DNA from: Arthrobacter sp. H35-D1
GTDB lineage: Bacteria; Actinomycetota; Actinomycetes; Actinomycetales; Micrococcaceae
DNA: 64,000 nt
Assembly: GCF_030063185.1 (NCBI RefSeq)
Contig: NZ_JASISP010000001.1
Location: 248,001-312,000 of the forward strand
Reading direction: 5' to 3'
Shown piece after piece: positions 36,331 to 46,286 of the stretch (within the stretch, counting starts at the first letter, position 1; every line of letters begins with the position of its first letter). Below the pieces are notes generated by a model. It was not told the DNA's origin, made no database searches, and saw only the letters and a program-made list of their open reading frames with translations. The position numbers and the translations under genes were made by a program.

Positions 36331-36339
36331 GGGGTTCTG

Positions 36340-36918
36340 CTATTCGGGCACTGCCACGATTACCTGTGCGGCGCGCAGGATGCGTTCGCCGGACTTGTAG
36401 CCGTTGCGCAGCACCTGACTGACCGTGTCGATTTCGACTTCGGCCGAGGGCTGCTGGATGAGCGCCTCGTGAACGGTCGGGTCAAAAGCAACACCGGTGG
36501 TGTTAATCTTTTCCAGTCCATACGTTGTCAATGCTGCTTCCAGCTTGTTCGCGATGGCCGCGAACGGGCCGTCGGTGAGGTCGCCGTGGGCACGTGCCGC
36601 ATCTATATCGTCGATCACCGGAAGTATTGAGTTCAGCACGCCGATAACAGCCATCTGCCCGGCAACTGCCCGGTCGCGCTCTACGCGCTTGCGGTAGTTG
36701 ACGTACTCGGCCTGCAGGCGGAGAAGGTCGTTCTTCAACTCCGCTGCCTGGTCTCCGCCGCCTTGGGCGACGGATTCCTCGGCGGGGATCTCAACGTCGT
36801 TGAGAATGTCCTCCGCCTGGGACAGTGCGTCACCTTCAGGCTCGACCACCGGCTCTCCCTTGGTCTCTTCCACCGGATCCACCGGCTCTCTATCTTCGGG
36901 ATTCACAGACTCAGCCAT
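36340..36918 (-). CDS. grpE: Nucleotide exchange factor GrpE
   Basis: A 192-residue protein that releases ADP from DnaK. It has an acidic disordered start (about 1-60), the long dimer coiled coil (LKNDLLRLQAEYVNYRKRVE) and the C-terminal beta domain with DPTVHEALIQQPSAEV and VLRNGYKSGERILRAAQV. The ATG lies 2 nt behind the dnaK stop, so the two are coupled. Confidence 0.97.
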   Translation of the reverse strand: MAESVNPEDREPVDPVEETKGEPVVEPEGDALSQAEDILNDVEIPAEESVAQGGGDQAAELKNDLLRLQAEYVNYRKRVERDRAVAGQMAVIGVLNSILPVIDDIDAARAHGDLTDGPFAAIANKLEAALTTYGLEKINTTGVAFDPTVHEALIQQPSAEVEIDTVSQVLRNGYKSGERILRAAQVIVAVPE

Positions 36919-36920
36919 TG

Positions 36921-38885
<1,965 letters not shown>

Positions 38886-38887
<2 letters not shown>

Positions 38888-38913
38888 TTTACTCAGCCTC
38901 GCCTTCATGTCAA
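38886..38913 (-). promoter_or_regulatory. dnaK operon promoter
   Basis: On the minus strand TTGACA (38913-38908) is followed after 16 nt by TAAAGT (38891-38886), a good housekeeping-type promoter lying between two HAIR operators. The leader to the ATG is about 85 nt. Confidence 0.75.
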
Positions 38914-38918
38914 ATGGA

Positions 38919-38939
38919 GTTGAGCGTAGTTGGCTCAAC
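38919..38939 (-). promoter_or_regulatory. First HAIR operator upstream of the dnaK promoter
   Basis: TTGAGC-N7-GCTCAA in the span 38919-38939 matches the HAIR consensus. It sits 5 nt upstream of the -35 box. Confidence 0.85.
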
Positions 38940-39126
38940 TTTCACTTTGGGCGAACAAGTGCGACGCCGGACGGTCGGCTTTCGTACTGCAGCCGCGTTC
39001 CGTTGTCTGGTAACGATGCGCAGGAACAGGAATGGCGCAAGGTTGGCGGACAACGGTGCGCCACTACAACTTTTCCTGCCTCCGTCCAGAATTTGATTGG
39101 CTCTGGTCGTGGCACTGCCGCTGGCG

Positions 39127-39132
39127 TACGCT
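39127..39132 (+). promoter_or_regulatory. -10 box (TACGCT) of the methyltransferase gene
   Basis: TACGCT ends 7 nt before the ATG at 39140. Confidence 0.55.
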
Positions 39133-39139
39133 GCTTTCC

Positions 39140-39982
39140 ATGAGCGAGCAAACGCCCCCATCGCAGCATTCCAGCGTGCAACACGCAGATGTCTACACGC
39201 ACGGACACCAGGAAAGTGTATTGCGCTCACACGCGGCGCGGACGGCAGGGAATTCCGCAGGCCATCTGGTTCCGCATCTGCAACCCGGGCAACACATCCT
39301 GGACGTGGGTTCCGGGCCGGGCACCATCACCGCCGATTTCGCCCGGCTGGTGGCTCCCGGCAGGGTGCTGGGCCTGGACCGGTCGCCGGACGTTGTTGCG
39401 GCTGCGCGCCGGCTGGCAGGGAAACAGCACCTGAACAACCTCAGTTTTGCCGTGGGGGACATTTACCGGCTGGACTTCCCCGATGGCAGCTTTGACGTGG
39501 TCCACGCCCATCAGGTCCTGCAACACCTGAGCGACCCTGTCGCGGCCCTGAAGGAACTGCGCCGCGTGGCAAAGCCCGGCGGCATCGTGGCCCTGCGCGA
39601 GGCCGACTTCCACGGCATGTCCTGGTACCCGGCACAGCCTGAACTGGATGAGTGGATGGACCTCTACCAGCTGGTGGCCAGGCACAACCACGCCGAACCT
39701 GACGCCGGGCGGCGCCTGCTGCACTGGGCGCGGGCGGCAGGATTCACCAATGTCACGCCGTCCAGCAGCAACTGGCTGTATGCAACGCCCGAACAGTGCC
39801 GCTGGCTTTCCGCCGACTGGGCCGACCGCGTGGAGAAGTCCTCGCTTGCCGAACAGGCGTTAACGTACGGCTTGGCGGACGAGGCGCAGCTCGCGCACAT
39901 CGCCGAGGGGTGGCGCGCCTGGGGCGCTGCGCAGGACGGCTGGTTTGTGATGCCGAACGCGGAGATCATCGCCCTGGCTTAG
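39140..39982 (+). CDS. Class I SAM-dependent methyltransferase
   Basis: A 280-residue enzyme with motif I HILDVGSGPGTITADFARL, the acidic DRSPDVV for SAM ribose binding, GDIYRLDFPDGSFDVVHAHQ and the PGG turn (VAKPGGIVALREAD). Domain order is that of the UbiE/small-molecule O-/C-methyltransferases, but the substrate is not evident. The start at 39140 follows its -10 closely; upstream codons in the same frame fall in the dnaK promoter region. Monocistronic or weakly joined to the SRPBCC gene 56 nt downstream. Confidence 0.9.
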   Translation: MSEQTPPSQHSSVQHADVYTHGHQESVLRSHAARTAGNSAGHLVPHLQPGQHILDVGSGPGTITADFARLVAPGRVLGLDRSPDVVAAARRLAGKQHLNNLSFAVGDIYRLDFPDGSFDVVHAHQVLQHLSDPVAALKELRRVAKPGGIVALREADFHGMSWYPAQPELDEWMDLYQLVARHNHAEPDAGRRLLHWARAAGFTNVTPSSSNWLYATPEQCRWLSADWADRVEKSSLAEQALTYGLADEAQLAHIAEGWRAWGAAQDGWFVMPNAEIIALA

Positions 39983-40038
39983 TTTCCGCTGCCCATCTGA
40001 AGTCACAGCCACCCCGAACCCACCACTGGAGGAATCCC

Positions 40039-40509
40039 ATGAACACCACCGCGGCACCCGAGCCGACCACTGCGCAGTTGTATCAGATCTTCATCAAGGC
40101 GGCACCTGAGGCGATCTGGGACGCTGTCACCAAACCCGAATACTCCGAGCTCTACTTCTTCGGATCTCGGGTTGAGACCACGGGCGAAGTCGGGGCTCCC
40201 TTCCGCTACCACTCCCCGGACGGCGCATCCCTGTGGGCCGATGAGAGCGTGGTCGAATCCAAACGGCCGCGGCGGCTCGTCACAGGATGGCGCTCCCTCT
40301 ACGACCCGGACCTCGTTGATGAACCATCAAGCCGGGTCTCGTGGGAGATCGAGCCGCAGGACGGAGGGTTCGCTCTGGTGACTCTCACCCACGACCAACT
40401 CGAAAATTCGCCCGGAACCGCCGCCAACGTTGCAGGAGTCGGTTGGATGATGGTGCTCAGCGGGCTGAAGTCCGTACTGGAAACCGGATCGGGCCTCGCC
40501 GGGAGCTAG
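40039..40509 (+). CDS. SRPBCC/AHSA1-type protein
   Basis: A 156-residue protein with the START-like fold: IFIKAAPEAIWDAVTKPEY, a middle GEVGAPFRYHSPDG and a C-terminal helix (GVGWMMVLSGLKSVLE). Such Activator-of-Hsp90-homologue proteins bind hydrophobic ligands in a deep cavity and are often encoded beside ArsR-family regulators. Here an ars cluster follows on the opposite strand, but the regulator at 42133 is clearly arsenic-type, so I would not link them. CTGGAGGA precedes the ATG. Confidence 0.88.
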   Translation: MNTTAAPEPTTAQLYQIFIKAAPEAIWDAVTKPEYSELYFFGSRVETTGEVGAPFRYHSPDGASLWADESVVESKRPRRLVTGWRSLYDPDLVDEPSSRVSWEIEPQDGGFALVTLTHDQLENSPGTAANVAGVGWMMVLSGLKSVLETGSGLAGS

Positions 40510-40539
40510 TGCATCCCCGGCCCCCGCGCCAACTTTCCT

Positions 40540-40947
40540 TCAGGCGGGCAGCAGCTCCGCGATCAGGGCCAGGACCCGTGCCTTGATGTCGTCACGGATG
40601 GGCCGGACGGCGTCCACACCCTGGCCAGCCGGGTCCTCAAGCGCCCAGTCTTCGTAGCGCTTGCCGGCAAAGACGGGGCAGCTGTCGCCGCAGCCCATGG
40701 TGATGACGACGTCGGACTCCTGCACCGCCTGCGTGGTGAGGATGTTCGGGGCCTCCGCGGAGATGTCGATGCCTTCCTCGGCCATTGCCGCCACCGCGGC
40801 CGGGTTTACCGACGGCGCCGGGGCCGAGCCGGCCGAGCGGACGTCGATGGCCCCGCCGGCCAGCTCGGCCAGGTAGGCGGCCGCCATTTGGGAGCGTCCG
40901 GCATTGTGCACACACACGAACAGGACGGAGGGTTTTTGCACAGTCAT
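40540..40947 (-). CDS. arsC: Arsenate reductase, low-molecular-weight phosphatase type
   Basis: A 135-residue enzyme reducing arsenate to arsenite so that it can be exported. The P-loop CVHNAGRSQ has the nucleophile Cys12, and the downstream TMGCGDSCPVFAGKRYEDW holds the resolving Cys pair. The family may use thioredoxin or mycothiol; Actinobacteria often use mycothiol, which sequence alone does not decide. Its ATG overlaps the acr3 stop, so it is the second gene of an acr3-arsC unit. Confidence 0.93.
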   Translation of the reverse strand: MTVQKPSVLFVCVHNAGRSQMAAAYLAELAGGAIDVRSAGSAPAPSVNPAAVAAMAEEGIDISAEAPNILTTQAVQESDVVITMGCGDSCPVFAGKRYEDWALEDPAGQGVDAVRPIRDDIKARVLALIAELLPA

Positions 40948-42035
40948 GGCGATTCCTTATTGGTGAAGTAGCGTTTACGTGCCCACAGTGCCGCATAGAC
41001 CAGGGCAACGAGGACGGGAACTTCAATCAGCGGACCCACCACGCCGGCAAGCGCCTGCCCGCTTGTCACGCCGTAGGTGCCAATCGCCACGGCGATGGCC
41101 AGTTCAAAATTGTTCCCCGACGCGGTAAATGCCAGGGTGGTGGTTTTGGCATAGCCAAGCCCCAGAAAACGCCCGATCAGCATTCCCGCAGCGAACACAA
41201 CTGTGAAATACACCAGCAGCGGAAGGGCGATCCGGGCAACGTCGAGCGGCCGGGACGTGATGGTGTCCCCTTGCAGTGCGAAGAGCAGCACGATCGTGAA
41301 CAGCAGTCCGTAGAGGGCCCACGGTCCCAGTTTGGGCAGGAACGTGTCTTCGTACCATTGGCGCCCTTTGGCCTTTTCCCCCAAGGTCCGGGTCAGAAAG
41401 CCAGCCAGCAGCGGGATGCCCAAGAACACCAGCACCGAGACCGTGACGGCCCAGAAGGAAAAGTCTGCCGTGGTGGTGGGAAGCCCCAGCCATCCAGGCA
41501 GCACCTGAAGGTAGAACCAGCCGAGGGCGCCAAAAGCTACCACCTGGAAGACGGAGTTGAGCAGAACCAGCACGGCAGCGGCTTCGCGGTCGCCACAGGC
41601 AAGGTCGTTCCAAATCATGACCATGGCGATGCAGCGGGCCAGGCCCACAATAATCAGTCCTGTCCTGTATTCGGGCAGGTCCGGGAGGAATATCCATGCG
41701 AGCGCGAACATGAAGGCCGGCGCCAGCAGCCAGTTCAGCACCAAGGACGTGATCAACAGTTTCCGGTCCGCGACCACGCGGGACGTCTCGCTGTAACGCA
41801 CCTTGGCCAGTACCGGATACATCATGACCAACAAACCAACCGCTATCGGCAGTGAAATGGAGCCGATCTTCACTGTGTCGAGGGCTGCGTTCAGGCCCGG
41901 TATGAACTTGCCCAGCAACAGTCCCCCGGCCATTGCCGCGATGATCCAGAGCGCAAGGTATCTGTCCAAGGTGGACAGCTTTCGGGCTGCGGCCATGTTC
42001 CCGGCCGCAGCTATGGTGCTGCTTTTCGTGCTCAC
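40944..42035 (-). CDS. acr3: Arsenite exporter of the ACR3 family
   Basis: A 363-residue membrane protein with about ten helices that pumps arsenite out of the cell. The conserved Cys in LARCIAMVMIWNDLACGD is present, as are LSTLDRYLALWI at the start and GNNFELAIAVAIGTYG. I chose GTG 42035, which has GAGGAG 5 nt before it and gives the usual family length; the open frame upstream to 42485 runs through arsR on the other strand. Divergent from arsR, sharing its operator region. Confidence 0.95.
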   Translation of the reverse strand: MSTKSSTIAAAGNMAAARKLSTLDRYLALWIIAAMAGGLLLGKFIPGLNAALDTVKIGSISLPIAVGLLVMMYPVLAKVRYSETSRVVADRKLLITSLVLNWLLAPAFMFALAWIFLPDLPEYRTGLIIVGLARCIAMVMIWNDLACGDREAAAVLVLLNSVFQVVAFGALGWFYLQVLPGWLGLPTTTADFSFWAVTVSVLVFLGIPLLAGFLTRTLGEKAKGRQWYEDTFLPKLGPWALYGLLFTIVLLFALQGDTITSRPLDVARIALPLLVYFTVVFAAGMLIGRFLGLGYAKTTTLAFTASGNNFELAIAVAIGTYGVTSGQALAGVVGPLIEVPVLVALVYAALWARKRYFTNKESP

Positions 42036-42059
42036 GCTACTCCTCAAGGCACAACAGTC

Positions 42060-42079
42060 ATCGATCGACATCCATCGAT
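42060..42079. promoter_or_regulatory. Probable ArsR operator between acr3 and arsR
   Basis: ATCGAT-N8-ATCGAT at 42060-42079 is a symmetric site in the divergent promoter region; a related CATCGA half lies near 42098-42103. A TTGACC at 42088-42093 may be a -35. The arsenic-sensing repressor encoded at 42133 is the natural ligand. Confidence 0.65.
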
Positions 42080-42120
42080 AGAAAGTATTGACCGATACAT
42101 CGACAACTGTCAATACAAGA

Positions 42121-42126
42121 CATAAT
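42121..42126 (+). promoter_or_regulatory. -10 box (CATAAT) of arsR
   Basis: CATAAT ends 6 nt before the ATG at 42133, supporting that start over the one at 42088. Confidence 0.45.
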
Positions 42127-42132
42127 GGGTAC

Positions 42133-42552
42133 ATGGACATTACGTCGTCGCTTGAACCGAGCACCCATCCGGAGGCTGGGCCGGGCCCCGAGCCCACCGG
42201 CTGCGAGCCAACCGCCAGGAACGCGCTCAGTGCCGTTGATGCCCAGGCGAAGGCCAGCTTGCTCAAGGCCCTGGCCGACCCCAACCGCCTGCGTCTACTC
42301 TCCATCGTCAAGTCCGGTGCTAACAAGTCCGGCACCGTCGAGTCCGGGGTCGTCAATTCGGGAAGCCGCGCCGAGGCCTGCGTCTGCGAGCTCACCGGGC
42401 CGCTGGGGTTGGGCCAGCCCACCGTTTCCCACCACCTGAAAATCCTTGTGGATGCCGGGCTCCTCACCCGCGAAAAGCGTGGCACCTGGGCGTACTACTC
42501 GTTGGTTCCCGGCGCTTTGGAGGCTGCTTCGCAGAGCATTCTCGCGCTGTAG
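42133..42552 (+). CDS. arsR: ArsR-family arsenic-sensing repressor with an insertion
   Basis: A 139-residue winged-helix repressor: LLKALADPNRLRLLSIV, then the metalloid-binding CVCEL (C83, C85), then QPTVSHHLKILVDAGLLTREKRGTWAYY. Between the helix ending at 60 and the Cys motif there are about 20 extra residues made of a loose repeat (KSGANKSGTVESGVVNSG) that ordinary ArsR proteins lack, just before the sensing site. It represses itself and acr3-arsC until arsenite binds. The -10 of the next gene overlaps its stop codon. Confidence 0.92.
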   Translation: MDITSSLEPSTHPEAGPGPEPTGCEPTARNALSAVDAQAKASLLKALADPNRLRLLSIVKSGANKSGTVESGVVNSGSRAEACVCELTGPLGLGQPTVSHHLKILVDAGLLTREKRGTWAYYSLVPGALEAASQSILAL

Positions 42553-42555
42553 GCT
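42550..42555 (+). promoter_or_regulatory. -10 box (TAGGCT) of the LysE gene overlapping the arsR stop
   Basis: TAGGCT includes the TAG stop of arsR and ends 6 nt before the GTG at 42562, so the exporter gene can be transcribed independently of arsR. Confidence 0.5.
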
Positions 42556-42561
42556 TGGCTG

Positions 42562-43182
42562 GTGCAATTTTCCCTTTGGCTGGCCCTTGCCGGCGCCGGC
42601 GCCATGATCAGCCTGACCCCGGGCGCAGGCGCCATCAACACCATGTCCAACGCCCTTGCTTCGGGTTTCCGCCGCTCCTTTTGGGGCATCCTGGGCCAAC
42701 AGCTGGCCCTTGTTATCCACGTGGTCATCGTGGCAGCCGGGGTGGGTATCCTGGTCTCCAGCTCACCGTTCCTGTTCGCCATGATCCGCTACATCGGTGC
42801 CGCTTATCTGGTGTACCTGGGCGTCAGGAAGCTGCTGGCCAAGGCGGAGAAGAACGACGGCGGCAACGCACCCACCTCCGTCGAGTCCGGCTTCTCGATG
42901 TTCCGCCGCGGGCTCTGGGTCAACCTGCTCAACCCCAAGGCGATTGTCTTCTTTTTGGCATTCATGCCGCAGTTCATCCGCCCGCAGGATCCGTTGCTGC
43001 CCCAGTACCTCATCCTGACCGCCACCGTGGTCTTCATTGACGTCGTCGTCATGTGGTTCATTTTTGCCGCCGGTGCCAAGCAGCTCAAGCGCCTGACCAC
43101 CAGCGAGCGCGGGCAACTGATGCTCAACAGGGTCTTTGGCGCGCTGTTCATTGGCGTTGGCATCTTGTTGGCCCTCGTGTAG
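42562..43182 (+). CDS. LysE/RhtB-family exporter
   Basis: A 206-residue membrane protein with six helices. The N-terminal phrase MISLTPGAGAINTMSNAL matches the LysE signature (TPGP-like), and FRRGLWVNLLNPKAIVFFLAFMPQFI is the highly conserved family segment. These proteins export amino acids or related metabolites; the substrate is not predictable. GTG start 9 nt after the arsR stop, probably leaderless. Confidence 0.93.
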   Translation: MQFSLWLALAGAGAMISLTPGAGAINTMSNALASGFRRSFWGILGQQLALVIHVVIVAAGVGILVSSSPFLFAMIRYIGAAYLVYLGVRKLLAKAEKNDGGNAPTSVESGFSMFRRGLWVNLLNPKAIVFFLAFMPQFIRPQDPLLPQYLILTATVVFIDVVVMWFIFAAGAKQLKRLTTSERGQLMLNRVFGALFIGVGILLALV

Positions 43183-43222
43183 CTGCAGCAGCCGTCCCGC
43201 ACGGAGCCGTCGGCGGCGCCGA

Positions 43223-43228
43223 TAGACT
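43223..43228 (+). promoter_or_regulatory. -10 box (TAGACT) of the phosphatase gene
   Basis: TAGACT ends 6 nt before the ATG at 43235. Confidence 0.55.
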
Positions 43229-43234
43229 GGTTCA

Positions 43235-43720
43235 ATGACCACCCCCTACCGGATCATTACCGTCTGCACCGGCAATATTTGCCGCTCCCCCATGGCCGAG
43301 TTCATGCTGGCGGATGCGGCCGCGGAGGCCGGGCTGGACATGGTTGTCGACTCTGCCGGAACGTCGGCTTGGGAGACCGGGAACCCGATTGACCCGCGAG
43401 CCAAGGCCGTTCTGGCGCGACACGGCATTGCCACCTCGGAGCATGCGGCACGTAAATTCAACCCGGCGTGGTTTGGTCAACGGGAACTGATCCTGGCCCT
43501 GGACACCGACCACTTCGACGCCCTCCGGGCCCTCGCCCCCAACGCCGAAGCAGCCGACAAGGTACGCATGCTGCGCTCCTTCGACCCCGAGGTGGCCCTT
43601 GCCCAGCCACGGCAGCAAGGCATTTACGACCCCTGGTTCGGGAGTGCGAAGGACTTCGATGTCAGCTGGGACTTGATCTCCGCGGCCATTCCCGGCATCC
43701 TGGCGCACGCGCGTGGCTAG
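43235..43720 (+). CDS. Low-molecular-weight protein tyrosine phosphatase
   Basis: A 161-residue phosphatase with the P-loop CTGNICRS (nucleophile C11, R17) near the N-terminus and the general-acid loop YDPWFG with Asp before Pro near residue 131. This is the enzyme type, not the arsenate reductase type found at 40540, since the second Cys cluster is missing. Targets in Actinobacteria include tyrosine-phosphorylated envelope proteins; none is known here. Its last codons overlap the maximal frame of the next gene. Confidence 0.94.
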   Translation: MTTPYRIITVCTGNICRSPMAEFMLADAAAEAGLDMVVDSAGTSAWETGNPIDPRAKAVLARHGIATSEHAARKFNPAWFGQRELILALDTDHFDALRALAPNAEAADKVRMLRSFDPEVALAQPRQQGIYDPWFGSAKDFDVSWDLISAAIPGILAHARG

Positions 43721-46172
43721 TCCCCAGCACCTCCCACCGCTCGCAAGCTCACAGCGGGACCCTCGGAGCAGTGGCCCCACCCAGCACCTCCCACCGCTCG
43801 CAAGCTCACAGCGGGACCCTCGGAGCAGTGGCCCCACCCAACGCCCGGTGATCATCGCCGTCGACGGCCGTTCCGGCGCCGGAAAAACCACTGTAGCCGT
43901 GGAACTGGCGGCCCTGCTCCGCCGCCATCGCACGGTTTCGCTCTTCCACCTTGAAGACATTTACCCGGGCTGGGACGGACTGGCAGGCGGCGTGGAGCGG
44001 TACATCGGATCCGTTCTGGAACCCCTGCACCAAGGCCTGCCTGCCACCTGGACCGCATGGGATTGGGAAGCCAGGAACGACGGCGCCTCCCGCACCACCG
44101 CTGTTGCCCCAGTGGTGCTCGTGGAAGGAGTTGGGTCCTCACACGGCCGTGCCATCGACTACCTCGACGCCGTGATTTGGGTCGATGCCCCCCGGCAGGC
44201 CCGCAAGCAACGCGCCCTTGAGCGCGACGGCGAGACCTATGCACCTTTTTGGGACGCCTGGGCGGAGCAGGAAGAACGCCTGCTCGGCGGGGAAAGCAAA
44301 GCAGGCAAGGATGGCAAGGCAGGCAAAAACAGCCTGGGCGGTGGCCTCGGAGAAGACGCCACCGGAGCCGCCTGGGCAGACATTGTTGTGGACGGCACCC
44401 ATGGCGTGGCGCAGGCCCCGAATTCAATTCTCGACGCACTCACCCAGCTCCCTGCCCTCGAACACGTGCTGGGCCCGGAGCTGGCACGGCGCCGCGGCTT
44501 GGAGTTTTCTGCCGACCGCATTGCCGGGCTGCCTGATGCCGCACAACTTTTTCATGCCTTGTACGGCGCTGCCGACAATGCCGTGTGGCTGGACAGCTCC
44601 ATAACGGAAGAAACCGCAAGGACTGCCCCGGGAACGGCACCAATCGCCGCCGGCCGGGCACGATTTTCCATCATGGCCGATCCCTCCGGCAGTTTCGGCC
44701 AGCTGGCCCGGCATGAGTCGGCTGTGACAACTGTTTCGGCCGGGCAGGTGACAACACGCATCGGCGGCCCATTTTTCAGTTGGCTGGATTCGGTGTGGGG
44801 CCGCAAGGCCGTGCGTGCCCCTGAGCATTATCCCGGCGATTTCACCCTCGGCTGGCTGGGTTATTTGGGCTACGAGCTCAAGGCCGAAACGGGCGGCGCC
44901 GCCCGTGAGGCAAGCTCGGTGCCCGCATCCGGTATCGTGGGCGGCGCAGCCCCTCCCGCCGCGCCACTGCCTGCGCCTACACTGTCCGCACTTGCACCGT
45001 CCGCGCCGACACTTTTCGCACCTGCACCGGCACTGACCCCGGCTCCGCTGCCAGCTGCCGCACTGCTCTTTGCCGGCTTGGCGGTGGTGCTCGACCACCA
45101 GGAAAACTGTCTCTACGTCCTGTCCCTGACAAGCGCCCACCTTCCCGCCTCAACTGTCGAAGCAGAAGAATTCCTGGCCAGGGTCACGGCTGCCTTTCAC
45201 GCCGCGAAACATGCTGGCGCACAAACCGCTTCCACCCGGACCACAGCTCCTGCCACCTGCCAGTCAGCCCTGCCGCCAGCCAGCCAGCCAATCCTGCCGC
45301 CGGCCGGCACTCCCGCTCCCCGCTTCACCGCCCGTGACGGTCAACAGCGCTACAAGGCGATGATCGCCGCGGCGCAAGAGCAGATCCACGACGGCAACAC
45401 CTACGAAGTCTGCCTGACAACCCAATTGGAAGCGCGCACTGCCGCGAAGGTGGACGCGTGGGCGGCCTACCAGGCGCTGCGGAAGCGCAGCCCTGCACCG
45501 TTTGCGGCGTTCATGAAGCTCGATTCGACGAGTGTTTGCAGCACGTCGCCCGAACGTTTCCTGTGCATCGCCCCGGAGGGTCTCATGCGGGCCGAACCCA
45601 TCAAGGGCACCCGCCGCCGCGACGCCAACTCGGAAGCAGACGCTGCGCTCAAGCGGGATCTTGCCACGTCGCTGAAGGACCGTGCCGAGAACATCATGAT
45701 CGTGGATCTGTTGCGCAACGACCTCTCCCGTTTCGCCCTGCCCGAATCGTTGACGGTCCCCCGGCTGTGCGCCATCGAAAGCTACACCACAGTGCACCAG
45801 ATGGTCAGCACCATCGAAGCGCAACTGGCGCCGGGCAGCTCGCGCGCCCAAGCCGTCGCCGCAGCTTTCCCGGCCGGATCCATGACGGGCGCGCCGAAAA
45901 TAAGCACCATGGCCATTCTCGACACTCTCGAGGCCGGGCCCCGCGGCATCTACTCGGGTGCCATCGGCTATTTTTCACTCAATGCCGCCATGGATTTGTC
46001 GGTGGTGATCCGCACGCTGGTTCTCCAAGACACCCACGACGGCGGCACGCAGCTGTCGCTGGGAATCGGCGGAGCCATCACGGCCGATTCCGACGACGAA
46101 GCCGAATGGCAGGAGATCCAAGCCAAGGCCTACGGCGTCCTGTCCACCCTTGGGGCCGATTTTCCCCTTTGA
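43713..46172 (+). CDS. pabB: P-loop kinase-like domain fused to aminodeoxychorismate synthase component I (PabB)
   Basis: Up to 819 residues. An N-terminal P-loop domain resembling uridine kinases (IIAVDGRSGAGKTT, VVLVEGVGSS, VIWVDAPRQARKQRALER) is joined through Ala/Pro-rich stretches to a chorismate-binding domain: YKAMIAAAQEQIHDGNTYEV, SPERFL, the PabB-specific Lys in EPIKGTRRR (about 630) and FPAGSMTGAPK (about 721). PabB aminates chorismate for p-aminobenzoate and folate; the glutaminase partner is not here, but a PabC-like lyase is at 48552. The maximal frame starts at GTG 43713 and runs through the 57-bp repeat; GTG 43848, just before the P-loop, is an equally good and perhaps truer start. 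Confidence 0.85.
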   Translation: MASPQHLPPLASSQRDPRSSGPTQHLPPLASSQRDPRSSGPTQRPVIIAVDGRSGAGKTTVAVELAALLRRHRTVSLFHLEDIYPGWDGLAGGVERYIGSVLEPLHQGLPATWTAWDWEARNDGASRTTAVAPVVLVEGVGSSHGRAIDYLDAVIWVDAPRQARKQRALERDGETYAPFWDAWAEQEERLLGGESKAGKDGKAGKNSLGGGLGEDATGAAWADIVVDGTHGVAQAPNSILDALTQLPALEHVLGPELARRRGLEFSADRIAGLPDAAQLFHALYGAADNAVWLDSSITEETARTAPGTAPIAAGRARFSIMADPSGSFGQLARHESAVTTVSAGQVTTRIGGPFFSWLDSVWGRKAVRAPEHYPGDFTLGWLGYLGYELKAETGGAAREASSVPASGIVGGAAPPAAPLPAPTLSALAPSAPTLFAPAPALTPAPLPAAALLFAGLAVVLDHQENCLYVLSLTSAHLPASTVEAEEFLARVTAAFHAAKHAGAQTASTRTTAPATCQSALPPASQPILPPAGTPAPRFTARDGQQRYKAMIAAAQEQIHDGNTYEVCLTTQLEARTAAKVDAWAAYQALRKRSPAPFAAFMKLDSTSVCSTSPERFLCIAPEGLMRAEPIKGTRRRDANSEADAALKRDLATSLKDRAENIMIVDLLRNDLSRFALPESLTVPRLCAIESYTTVHQMVSTIEAQLAPGSSRAQAVAAAFPAGSMTGAPKISTMAILDTLEAGPRGIYSGAIGYFSLNAAMDLSVVIRTLVLQDTHDGGTQLSLGIGGAITADSDDEAEWQEIQAKAYGVLSTLGADFPL
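43725..43838 (+). repeat. Exact 57-bp tandem duplication
   Basis: 43725-43781 is repeated without a change at 43782-43838. The unit is 19 codons long, so the reading frame of the following gene stays open through both copies. Each copy contains CCGCTCGCAAGCTC, complement of the GAGCTTGCGAG core of the hairpin at 35182, suggesting intergenic repeat DNA rather than true protein sequence. Confidence 0.95.
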
Positions 46173-46286
46173 CGCCCACATCCCACTGCACACCCGCACA
46201 TTCCCCGCACGTTCGTACGTTGAGTGCTTATGGGGCGTATTCACTGCCCTTTTGAGCGCCAAAGCTGCGTATTTGCGCCAACGGCA

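Noticed and set aside
38942-39230. Small frames in the dnaK-methyltransferase gap
   Set aside because: They overlap the promoter area and show no conserved features; the gap is explained by two divergent promoters.
41104-41697. Second minus-strand frame within acr3
   Set aside because: Acr3 itself is in a different frame of the same strand with full helices and the conserved Cys; this frame is incidental.
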